A stretch of DNA of 11,944 bases. Source: Aalborgiella sp031390045. GTDB lineage: Bacteria > Pseudomonadota > Gammaproteobacteria > Burkholderiales > Burkholderiaceae_C. Location of the stretch: the NCBI GenBank assembly GCA_031390045.1, contig JANMTB010000129.1:1-11944 (forward strand), given 5' to 3'. The notes under the pieces were generated by a model. It was not told the origin of the DNA and did not search any database. It saw only the letters and a list, made by a program, of their open reading frames with translations. Position numbers and translations under genes: made by a program. Positions 1 to 7,000 of this stretch are shown here, in pieces. Numbering within the stretch: position 1 is the first letter of the stretch; each line of letters starts with the position of its first letter.

Positions 1-143
1 AGACCTAATAACTCCCATTTGTTGAGGTACTTGTTCTCGTTGTCACCGAACTTAAGCATCGGTGTGTCCTGATGCTGCTGCCCTTTAAGGCAGGGAGTTT
101 TGAGCCAGCGTTGGTGAGTTGAAAGACGAAAGCGCTGAGCCAT
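1..143 (-). CDS. Cassette 5 gene, 5' part only, unknown product
   Basis: An open frame starts at the ATG at 143, about 11 bases after the attC of cassette 4, and stays open for 47 codons to the window edge. It begins MAQRFRLSTH and is rich in basic and polar residues, with no hydrophobic N-terminus, so a cytoplasmic protein is likely. I do not recognise the family. No clear Shine-Dalgarno sequence precedes the ATG. The position, right after a cassette junction and in the same direction as the other cassette genes, is the main support. The 3' end and the attC of this cassette lie outside the window. Confidence 0.5.
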   Translation of the reverse strand, partial: MAQRFRLSTHQRWLKTPCLKGQQHQDTPMLKFGDNENKYLNKWELLG

Positions 144-153
144 ATTGAGAGAG

Positions 154-223
154 GCCTAACGTTTGAATTCACCGGCGGTGCGCGGCTTCATCGCGCAGCG
201 TCCGGTGGAATGATGGGTTAGGC
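154..223 (-). other. attC: attC site of integron cassette 4
   Basis: In cassette orientation (minus strand) the site opens with the inverse core GCCTAAC (223-217) and closes with the core GTTAGGC (160-154), which are perfect complements. Between them are inner complementary arms (CCACCGG near 207-201 against CCGGTG near 172-178) around a GC-rich centre, as expected for a folded single-strand attC. Length is 70 bp. It separates the cassette 4 gene from cassette 5. Confidence 0.88.
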
Positions 224-243
224 AGATGGTATTGCCAAGATTC

Positions 244-633
244 CTATTTTGCGATGGTATTGCCTGGATAAATCTTTTTCCAGACTGAACGCAGACTCCC
301 ATTTTCCATACGATTGTAAGTGCCGTCGCCATTGTCAATAACCTGTCCGCAGCGATCTTCTGCAGGAGGCCAATGGTTGCACCACTCACCTGAATCGGTG
401 ATGCGCCAAGTACCTGGATAATTCTTGCCATTGCTTTCATCGTGGGAAATGGCTGTTCCATCGGTAGCATAAAAGATTTTGTAGTATTTGCCCCTGGCAT
501 TGGAGTGGAGAGCCACCGTATTGCCCGAAACTAGCTGTTTTATCTGCTCGCCGCTAAGCGGCGTGCCCGCCAAAGCAGGCACTGAAAAAAAACCGACAAC
601 GGCCAGGGTGGACAGCAAAGTTACTTTGTTCAT
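244..633 (-). CDS. Cassette 4: small secreted protein of unknown function
   Basis: A 129-residue protein with a clear Sec signal peptide: MNK, a hydrophobic core, and a PALA-G cleavage site near residue 22. The mature part of about 107 residues has a GEWC...DRCG pair of cysteines that could form a disulfide in the periplasm, and an ordered run of short turns (DGT, NGK, DNGDGTY) suggesting a small beta fold. The pattern of a GNTV motif followed by strands and a W-R-I segment resembles DUF995-like exported proteins, but I hold this loosely. An in-frame ATG exists at 639, but GAGGAG (645-640) abuts it, whereas the ATG at 633 has ideal 6-base spacing and gives a normal signal peptide, so 633 is chosen. 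Flanked by attC sites at 154-223 and 696-759, it is a typical single-gene cassette. Confidence 0.8.
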   Translation of the reverse strand: MNKVTLLSTLAVVGFFSVPALAGTPLSGEQIKQLVSGNTVALHSNARGKYYKIFYATDGTAISHDESNGKNYPGTWRITDSGEWCNHWPPAEDRCGQVIDNGDGTYNRMENGSLRSVWKKIYPGNTIAK

Positions 634-695
634 ATTCATCTCCTCATTTATCTGCCGGGATTGGAAGGTTGGTCACCCGCGTGGCAGTGTGCGCG

Positions 696-759
696 GCCCA
701 ACGTTCAAATTGAGGGGCGAGCCGATTTTGGCGCGTCCCTCTCGAATGCAGGGTTAGGC
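696..759 (-). other. attC: attC site of integron cassette 3
   Basis: Cassette orientation: inverse core GCCTAAC (759-753) and core GTTGGGC (702-696). The inner arms GAGAGGGACGCGCC and GGCTCGCCCCTC pair around an AAAATC turn. Length is 64 bp. It lies between the stop of the histidine phosphatase gene (811) and the start of the cassette 4 gene (633). The left part strongly resembles the attC sites of cassettes 2 and 4 (shared CATTC and GGACGC). Confidence 0.9.
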
Positions 760-810
760 TGGATAAACAGCACAATGCTATGGGCATATACCGCACCCTG
801 TGCGTTTCTC

Positions 811-1416
811 TCACGGGCGCAAAGTGATCTTCCCCAATACGTCGATCTCTCCCTTTTCGTTTGTCCGCCCAATAAGCAGATCTTCTTCGTCAATTAACTC
901 CATAGTGAGCTGATTGATATTCGGGGTATGGCTTACAAATACCACGGGGACCACCCCGCGCTTGCTCGCGATGAGTGACTGCGCTTTGTTTTCGAACGCT
1001 TTGGTGCGCTCTGCATCCGCACTTGCGATCTCGCGTAACTCGGGGTCGGTTACGGACTGCTCCCCAAATGCGAGTTGAGCGGTTTCGCGACAACGACACA
1101 TAGGGGAACTGATGATGATGGGTTTTATGCCATGTGACGCAAATACCTCTCCGATCTGGCGCGCATGTTTCTTCCCTTTTTGGCTTAACACACGCTCACC
1201 GCTGCAATTGCCAGTCTTGTCCCATGTGAGTGGATGACCGCCCGTGGCATGGGTGTGGCGCATAAGCACGACAAGATTCGGCTCAGTTTTTAGCCTCTCC
1301 CAGAGTTGGTCATCCGCCCAGGCGACTGAGGATACCAAGGCAAGGAAAAACAATGCTGTAATCCGCATATGGAGCCTTCTGCCTAAAAGAATGAAAAAAT
1401 ACTGCTTTCGATTCAT
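811..1416 (-). CDS. Cassette 3: exported histidine phosphatase family protein
   Basis: A branch-1/SixA-like histidine phosphatase fold. With the start at 1416 it has 201 residues. The catalytic motif is VVLMRHTH (Arg53-His54; His54 is the expected phospho-acceptor), with Thr where the usual RHG has Gly. The second arginine block is SSPMCRCRETA (Arg108, Arg110), and the late histidine is in VSHTPN (His163). An N-terminal hydrophobic stretch ending in VAWA-DD (about residue 34) is a likely signal peptide, so it probably acts in the periplasm or envelope; its substrate cannot be read from sequence. Start choice is not clean: the ATG at 1416 has a strong AAAGGAG at 6-base spacing, while the ATG at 1368 gives a more standard signal peptide (MRITALFFLALVSS) but only a weak AAGG. 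The cassette is bounded by attC sites at 696-759 and 1455-1508. Confidence 0.86.
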   Translation of the reverse strand: MNRKQYFFILLGRRLHMRITALFFLALVSSVAWADDQLWERLKTEPNLVVLMRHTHATGGHPLTWDKTGNCSGERVLSQKGKKHARQIGEVFASHGIKPIIISSPMCRCRETAQLAFGEQSVTDPELREIASADAERTKAFENKAQSLIASKRGVVPVVFVSHTPNINQLTMELIDEEDLLIGRTNEKGEIDVLGKITLRP

Positions 1417-1454
1417 TATGATCTCCTTTGTCTTTAAGGACATTGTCGGTATTT

Positions 1455-1508
1455 GCCCAACGTTATAATTCAGCGCCGCAAAGCGTCCGCTGGAATGACC
1501 CGTTAGGC
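1455..1508 (-). other. attC: attC site of integron cassette 2
   Basis: Cassette orientation: inverse core GCCTAAC (1508-1502) and core GTTGGGC (1461-1455), with paired inner arms CCAGCGGACGC and GCGGCGCTG. Length is 54 bp, the shortest complete site here. The TAA stop codon of the upstream cassette gene (1505-1503) lies inside the inverse core, a common economy in cassettes. Confidence 0.88.
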
Positions 1509-2108
1509 GGCACCGGATTGACGTGCCCATGCGAATGCGTCTTCCATTCGGTCATGACCCCAGAAGATCTCATTGCCGACTGCAAATGTAGGTACTCCGA
1601 ATATGCCGAGTGATCTTGCAACATCAGTTTCCGCGTCAAATTCGGACTTTACGGTTTCGCTTTCGGCTCGGGCAATAAGCTTTTGCGCGTCCATGCCAAG
1701 TTCCGAAAGTAACAATGTTGCGACCTCGGGTTGACCGAAGTCTTTGTGGTCGATGAACCATGCGCGGTACGCTGCGCGGGTGAATGCAGGCGCCCACCCT
1801 TCCTTGCCTGCGATGACCCCCAGGCGGTTCGCGAGGCCGGAGCGATCCACCGGATACGGCGGGATCCCATTCCACTCCAGTCCGAAGTGTGCAGCGCGGC
1901 GCTCGATGTCGCGCCACATGTAGGCTACCTTCGCCGCCTTCTCTCTGGGAAACGGGATGTTTGTCTGTTCAACGAAGAGCTTGCGGACATTGAAAGGTCG
2001 CCAACGCACCTCCAACCCCGCCTTCATGGCCTCATCTTCCAGTCGCATGATGGAGAGGTAGCTGTACGTGCTGCCGAAGTTGAAGAAGAAGTCGACCTGT
2101 GTGGGCAT
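1503..2108 (-). CDS. Cassette 2: 2-hydroxychromene-2-carboxylate isomerase / DsbA-family protein
   Basis: A 201-residue protein of the thioredoxin-fold DsbA superfamily, kappa-class GST / HCCA isomerase branch. The N-terminal strand DFFFNFGSTYSYL (residues 6-18) carries Ser13 at the position used by kappa enzymes to activate glutathione, in place of the CxxC of true DsbA. A helical insert (about residues 40-140) follows, then the cis-proline motif GVPTF (171-175) and the closing FWGHDRMEDAFAWA. Known relatives isomerise 2-hydroxychromene-2-carboxylate in naphthalene breakdown with glutathione as cofactor; many paralogues act on unknown substrates, and no aromatic-degradation genes are nearby. 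No signal peptide, so cytoplasmic. The ATG at 2108 has GGAG with 6-base spacing. The stop lies in the attC core at 1502-1508. Confidence 0.9.
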   Translation of the reverse strand: MPTQVDFFFNFGSTYSYLSIMRLEDEAMKAGLEVRWRPFNVRKLFVEQTNIPFPREKAAKVAYMWRDIERRAAHFGLEWNGIPPYPVDRSGLANRLGVIAGKEGWAPAFTRAAYRAWFIDHKDFGQPEVATLLLSELGMDAQKLIARAESETVKSEFDAETDVARSLGIFGVPTFAVGNEIFWGHDRMEDAFAWARQSGAA

Positions 2109-2144
2109 GGGTTACTCCAAGGGTGAAATGTGGGTGGGTATGAC

Positions 2145-2207
2145 GTCTAATGTGGAGATGAGTGGCGATCCGCTTGCGGAGCGTCCATCTCAATCGTTTT
2201 GTTAGAA
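2145..2207 (-). other. attC: attC site of cassette 1, with a degenerate core
   Basis: Cassette orientation: inverse core TTCTAAC (2207-2201) and core ATTAGAC (2151-2145). Inner arms GAGATGGACGCTCCGC and GCGGATCGCCACTCATCTC pair well (GAGATG with CATCTC, CTCCGC with GCGGAT). Length is 63 bp. The core has A where the invariant GTT triplet has G, the base next to the crossover. The inverse core TTCTAAC matches the left end of the same cassette (TTAGAA, 2864-2859), as expected if the circular cassette once had a self-complementary site. Confidence 0.75.
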
Positions 2208-2220
2208 GGTATGCGGCGCG

Positions 2221-2847
2221 TCATAACTCGGCACTCGCCATAAACCTAAAGCTAGTCACTGGCACTTCCGGCGGCAGGAATCTCACTGTGAATCCGAACT
2301 CCGATTTTTCGGTGACTTCTGCTTGGGTTCCAGCAGGAAGGTTCTGAAATTCGAGCTGGGGCGGAATGCGCATCGGTACAGCGAACAAGACCCGAAACAC
2401 GTTCGAACCCAGTCCCAGGATCAACGGCCTGCTTGGGAGGTTTTCAGGCACCTCCACTTTGATGAGATTTTTGCTCAGCACGTCCAGCACCTCGGACGCT
2501 AACCTTGCCTTTTCCTCGTGGTTTGTAGATGCGCGTAGTCTGTCCCAAGTCTCCGAAGCGCGCCTCATGCCCTGATACTGAGTAAGTACAGCCGCCAACG
2601 CTTCATCCCTCTGGCCGGATGCGGTGAGAGTGCGTTCATAACGCGCTAGTGTGGTGAGCGTGGCATTGACATCCGGCAACTGTTTCAGCACTTGCTCAGT
2701 ATTCTTCTCGATGCACCCCAACTGCGCGTCCGAGTCAGCCCGAGCGCTCAAGCTGTCATAACCGCCCAGCGCCAGCACGATCCCGGACACCACCGGCAGT
2801 ACGACCGTCACGAGAAATGCGACTGGATAGTTCTGTAGCAAGTACAC
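2221..2847 (-). CDS. Cassette 1: single-TM protein of unknown function
   Basis: A 208-residue protein with one N-terminal hydrophobic segment (about residues 8-28, PVAFLVTVVLPVVSGIVLAL), then a polar, heptad-like helical region (about 30-125, many Leu/Ala with charged residues) and a beta-like C-terminal part (about 130-208) containing two FxVRF/FRF-like strands. The layout suggests a membrane-anchored protein with a periplasmic coiled coil and a small terminal domain. I do not recognise the family. The start is a GTG at 2847 with a weak AAGG about 9 bases upstream; it lies only 13 bases after the stop of the attI mini-ORF (2861-2923), so its translation may be coupled to that leader. Being first in the array, it should be the best-expressed cassette gene. 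Confidence 0.75.
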   Translation of the reverse strand: MYLLQNYPVAFLVTVVLPVVSGIVLALGGYDSLSARADSDAQLGCIEKNTEQVLKQLPDVNATLTTLARYERTLTASGQRDEALAAVLTQYQGMRRASETWDRLRASTNHEEKARLASEVLDVLSKNLIKVEVPENLPSRPLILGLGSNVFRVLFAVPMRIPPQLEFQNLPAGTQAEVTEKSEFGFTVRFLPPEVPVTSFRFMASAEL

Positions 2848-2858
2848 TTGGTTATGCC

Positions 2859-2960
2859 TTCTAACGTAATTTATACCGCAAAACCTGCAACATAATCTGG
2901 CGATTGCGGAATAATCTGTTCATCAAAATCTCCTGAGAATGGCTTGCAGCTTGGGTTTTA
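2859..2960 (-). other. attI: attI-like primary recombination region
   Basis: The cassette 1 boundary is the core GTTAGAA (2865-2859, minus strand), at the expected place between a divergent intI and the first cassette. attI sites extend roughly 60-100 bp from the core toward intI; no attC-like inverted arms are seen on that side, as expected for attI. The outer limit is set by position only. Confidence 0.65.
2861..2923 (-). CDS. attI mini-ORF (20 residues), possible translation leader for cassette 1
   Basis: ATG at 2923 is preceded by CAGGAG (2935-2930) with a 6-base spacer, the best Shine-Dalgarno of the array region. The frame encodes 20 residues (MNRLFRNRQI..., very basic) and its TAG stop falls inside the GTTAG of the attI/cassette core. 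The GTG of the first cassette gene follows 13 bases later with only a weak ribosome site. This layout parallels ORF-11 of class 1 attI1, which raises translation of a first cassette gene lacking its own ribosome site. Function by analogy only. Confidence 0.55.
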   Translation of the reverse strand: MNRLFRNRQIMLQVLRYKLR

Positions 2961-2972
2961 CGCAACTATACT
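2944..2972 (+). promoter_or_regulatory. Candidate intI promoter
   Basis: A -10-like TATACT (2967-2972) and a poor -35-like TTGCAG (2944-2949) are separated by 17 bases, 28 bases before the intI ATG at 3000. The -10 runs into the LexA box. The -35 matches the consensus at only three positions, as is usual for a promoter normally kept off. Confidence 0.5.
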
Positions 2973-2993
2973 GTTAATTTTTACAGGTATAAA
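2965..2993 (-). promoter_or_regulatory. Candidate cassette promoter (Pc)
   Basis: On the minus strand TTTATA (2993-2988) and TATAGT (2970-2965) have a 17-base spacer and point at the mini-ORF (start 2923) and the cassettes. The spacer is made up almost entirely of the LexA box, so LexA could block this promoter as well as that of intI. AT-rich sequence can give such matches by chance. Confidence 0.4.
2971..2986. promoter_or_regulatory. LexA (SOS) operator of intI
   Basis: An exact CTGT-N8-ACAG palindrome with an AT-rich centre lies 14 bases before the intI start codon and overlaps its -10. LexA control of integron integrase promoters is well established in class 1 and Vibrio integrons; this site has the same placement. 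Confidence 0.87.
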
Positions 2994-2999
2994 AAATCC

Positions 3000-4002
3000 A
3001 TGAAACCACGCAGTCCTGTTTTGCAGTCAACGCGACTTCTAGACCAAGTACGTGAACGCATTCGGTACATGTACTATAGCCTAAGTACGGAGAAGACTTA
3101 CTTACATTGGGTCAAGTTTTTCGTGCGATGGCATGGGCGCAACGGTGTGATGAGACATCCGCGCGACATGGCTGGACTTGAGATTGAGCAATTTTTGACG
3201 ATGTTGGCGACTGAGCGCAGAGTATCTACATCAACCCATAACCAAGCGTTGAGTGCCTTGTTGTTTTTGTACCGCGAGGTTTTAGGTGTCAAATTACCTT
3301 GGCTGGAAGATATTAATCGCCCCACAACCAAACCGCGCATTCCCAGTGTTTTAACCAAAGACGAGGTGGCTGGTGTTCTTGCAAATATGGATGGCATTAC
3401 CGCGCTATTGGCGCGATTGCTTTATGGTACAGGGATGCGGCTGATGGAGGCTATGCGGTTGCGGGTTAAAGATGTGGATTTTTTACCGCCTTGCCATCAT
3501 CGTGCGCGAGGCGAAGGGCGGCAAAGACAGGGTGGTAATGTTGCCACGCAGTTTAGCGCCTGCACTGCGTCAGCAAATGTTATCAGCGCGTGCGCTGTGG
3601 GAGGCAGACCGCCAAGCGCAGCGTGGAGGGGTAGAAACACCGCACGCTTTGGAGGCCAAATATCCGAAAGTGGGCTACACGTGGGGTTGGTTTTGGATGT
3701 TTCCGTCGCCTACATTGTCAATCGACCCTCGCACTGGGGTTGAGCGGCGGCATCACTTATTTGAAGAACGTCTGCAAAGGGCATTAAAAAAGGCGGTGCC
3801 GCTGGCTGGTATTTGCAAACCCGTTTCTGTCCACACACTGCGCCACAGCTTTGCAACTCATTTGCTGCAAGCTGGCACAGATATTCGAACGGTGCATGAG
3901 CTGTTAGGTCATTCAGACGTATCAACCACGATGATCTACACCCACGTGCTCAAGGTTGCGGCGGGCGGTACGGCCAGCCCGCTGGATACGCTGCTAATTT
4001 AG
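3000..4002 (+). pseudogene. intI: Integron integrase, frameshifted
   Basis: Tyrosine recombinase of the integron class. The first frame (3000 to about 3484) gives the SAM-like N-terminal domain (RERIRYMYYSLSTEKTYLHW) and catalytic box I with Arg (GTGMRLMEAMRLRVKDVDF). The second frame (about 3480-4002) continues with IVREAKGGKDR, the integron-specific segment between boxes I and II (ALEAKYP...WGWFWMFPS...RHHL), then HTLRHSFATHLLQAGTD, LLGHSDVSTTMIYTH with the His, Arg, His and catalytic Tyr. The join is a run of six T (3479-3484); five would restore an uninterrupted protein of about 333 residues, the normal IntI length. The upper frame otherwise ends at 3743, losing HxxR and Tyr. The ATG at 3000 has no evident ribosome site. 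Either the gene is inactivated or the base is a sequencing error. Confidence 0.92.
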
Positions 4003-4023
4003 TGGTGTAAAACGCCATGAAAT

Positions 4024-4066
4024 ATATAGCTACTTAGGCTATAAATACAACGGCTAGAGCCATAAA
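4024..4066 (-). repeat. Dispersed repeat, copy D (3' of hrpA)
   Basis: On the minus strand TAGCCG, GTATTTAT, GCCTAA and GCTAT occur in the same order and spacing as in the copies at 8203-8261 and 11086-11146. It is the most diverged copy and fills the whole gap between the convergent ends of intI and hrpA. A short GGCT-AG-AGCC inverted repeat is present; it may serve as an intergenic 3' structure. Confidence 0.55.
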
Positions 4067-7000
4067 TCAGCTCTTAATCTGCACCCAAAGCTTATCCAAC
4101 CGCTTCACGCTCACCGGCTGCGGGGTGCGCAGCTCTTGGGCGAAGAAGCTGACGCGGAGTTCTTCCAGCAGCCAGCGGAATTCCATCATGCGGTCATCAA
4201 CCGCGCCTTTTCGTTCTGCGACCAAGCGCCAGTAGTTTTGCTCGCTGGGGCGCAGTTCGGCCAGTTTGGTGGCGTCGCGGGCGGGGTCGGCTCGGTATTT
4301 GTCCAGCCGCGCGGTGATGGCTTTGAGGTAGCGGGCGAAATGGTGAAGCTGGGTGAAGGGGGTGAGCGCGATGAAGCGTTTGGGCATCAACCTGGCCAGC
4401 TGGGCGGCTACGTCTGCTGTGGCTTCGGGGGCGTTTTTGGTGTCTTTGAGTTTGCGGGCGGCGGTGGCGTATTCTTGCAAAATCGTGGCGACCAAACGGG
4501 CGATTTCGCTGGAGATCAAGGTTAGACGGCCTCGGCCCTCTTCCAATCGCTTGGTGAATTCTGCTGCATTCGTTGGTAGCGGGTCGAGCAAAAAGGCGCG
4601 GTCCAGCGCTTTGGCGATGATTTGCTCGCGCAACTCTTCCAGCGTGCCGCCGCCGGTGTTGTCGGCACTGCGACCGACCAGCATGTAAGCCGCGGCCATT
4701 TTGGTGAGGTCGGGGATATTTTTCTCTAAATACTTGAGCGCGTCTTTGATGTGCAGTGCAAACAGGCGCCGCAGGCCAGCTTGGTGTTTGGCGACTGCGA
4801 CATCGGGCTCGTCAAAAACTTCAATGCTGACAGCATCTTGCAGGTCTATCAGCGCAGGGAAACCGATCAAGGTCTGGCCGCCTTTGTTGATTTCCATCAG
4901 CTCGGGCAGTTCGCCGAAGGTCCAGGCGGTGTAGCGCTGGCCTGCAGGAGAAACTGGCGATTCTGTGGGTTTTGAATTTGCTATATTTTTAGTAGCTGAT
5001 GAGGCAATAGATACGCCGGCTATAGGCTGATTTGACCCTTTATTTTGAGAATTTGAACTTAAAACCGCGTTTTGAGAGGCATTTGAAGGCGTGGTTTGAG
5101 CCAAATTCAACCCCGAAAGCTTTAACCCGGCCAAGGCCTGAAACGCCCCGCGCGCCTTCGCCCCCAGCTCGGCTTTGAGGGCACCCAGGTTACGACCGGT
5201 GCCGAGTTGGCGACCATGCTCGTCCACCACACGGAAGTTCATGAACAGGTGCGGGCTCAGCATGTCCAGCTTGAAGTCTGCCCGTTGCACGTCCACCTGC
5301 GTCGCGTCGCGTACTTTTTTGAGCAACGCTTCGACCAAACCTGTCGCGCCGTAGGCTTCGGGCACGTTCAGCTCCGCCGCCATGCGCGCTGCGCTTTCGG
5401 GCAGCGGCACGAGGCGCGAGCGCGGCCGCTGGTGCAGGGACTTCAGCAGCGCCTGGATTTTGTCTTTCAACATGCCAGGCACTAGCCACTCGCAGCGCTC
5501 GTCGTTCACTTGGTTCAGCACAAACAGCGGCACGGTCACCGTCATGCCGTCTTTGGCGTCGCCGGGTTCGTGCAGGTAGGTGGTCAGACAGTCCACGCCG
5601 CCCAGGCGGATGGTTTTAGGGAAGGACTGGGTGGTGATGCCGGCGGCCTCGTGCCGCATCAGCTCGTCGCGGGTCAGCATCAAGAGCTTGGGTTGCCGCT
5701 TGATTTCTTCGCGATACCAGTTTTCAAAACTGTAGCCGCTGCACACGTCAGGGGGCAGTTGTTGGTCGTAAAAGGCGTAGATCAGCTCGTCGTCCACCAG
5801 CACGTCCTGCCGGCGCGACTTGTGCTCCAGCTCTTCGACCTGTGCTATCAGCTTTTCATTGGAGGCTAAAAACGGCAGTTTCGTTTCCCAGTTGTTAGCC
5901 ACCAGCGCCTCGCGGATGAAAATCTCCCGCGCCGCGACCATGTCGACGCGGCCAAAGTTGACTTTTCTGCCGCTGTAAACAACCAATCCGTAGAGCGTGG
6001 CCCGCTCTAAAGCGACGACTTCGGCGGCTTTTTTCTCCCAGTGCGGGTCTAGCAGTTGCTTCTTTAACAGGTGACCCGCCACTTTTTCCAGCCACTGCGG
6101 TTCGATATTCGCCAAACCGCGACCAAACAGGCGCGTGGTTTCGACCAGTTCAGCTGCCACAATCCATCGCCCCGGTTTTTTGGCCAAATGCGCACCGGGG
6201 TGGGCGAAGAACTTGATGCCGCGTGCGCCCAGGTATTCACCACGTTGGCCTTTCTCCTCCCGCCCACCGGTCGCCGCCTCGGTTTCTATCTTCCAGCCGA
6301 CGTTGCCCAGCAAGCCGGCCAACATGGACATGTGCAGCTCTTCGTAGCTCGCCGGTTTGGTGTTGACCCGCCATTTGTGCTCCGCCACCACGGTGACAAG
6401 TTGGCTGTGGATGTCTCGCCATTCACGCACGCGGCGGATGTTGACGAAGTTTTGGCGCAGCAACAGTTCGTATTGGCGGTTGCTGAGTTTGTGTGCGGGT
6501 GCCCCTTCCGCGCCAGCGGGCATATGTGGCGCGCCCCCTTTCGACGTTTCCAGCCACTTCCACAACTTCAAATACCCCGAAAACTCGCTCTTCTCGTCGT
6601 CAAACTTCACATGCGCCTGGTCAGCCGCTTGCTGCGCCTCCATCGGCCGGTCGCGCACGTCCTGCACGCTCAGGGCGCTGGCAATCACCAGCACCTCGTC
6701 CAGCGCGCCGCGTTCGTGCGCTTCCACAATCATCCGACCCACGCGCGGGTCGAGTGGCAGTTTGGCCAGCTCGACACCCATGGCCGTCAATTCATTGGCA
6801 TCGTCCATCGCGCCGAGTTCATTCAGCAGTTGATAGCCATCGGCAATCGCCCTGCCTTGCGGTGCCTCGAGAAAAGGAAAATCTTCAACCACACCCAAGT
6901 GCAAAGATTTCATCCGCAAAATCACGCCCGCGAGTGAACTTCTCAAAATTTCTGGCTCGGTAAATCGCGGTCGGCCGTCAAAGTCTTTTTGGTCATAGAG

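Noticed and set aside
156..500. 114-codon minus-strand frame covering the attC of cassette 4
   Set aside because: It overlaps a signal-peptide gene in another frame and reads through a recombination site; no coding signals.
1..2847. Antibiotic resistance cassettes
   Set aside because: None of the cassette products resembles a known resistance enzyme or efflux pump.
3476..3485. Programmed -1 frameshift at T-TTT-TTA in intI
   Set aside because: A -1 slip gives ACC GCC TTG, not the conserved CGC CTT GCC frame; +1 is needed, so the heptamer does not explain the split gene.
3472..4002. The second intI frame as a separate short recombinase gene starting at 3472
   Set aside because: It lacks box I arginine and the N-terminal domain and is the exact continuation of the upstream frame after a one-base correction.
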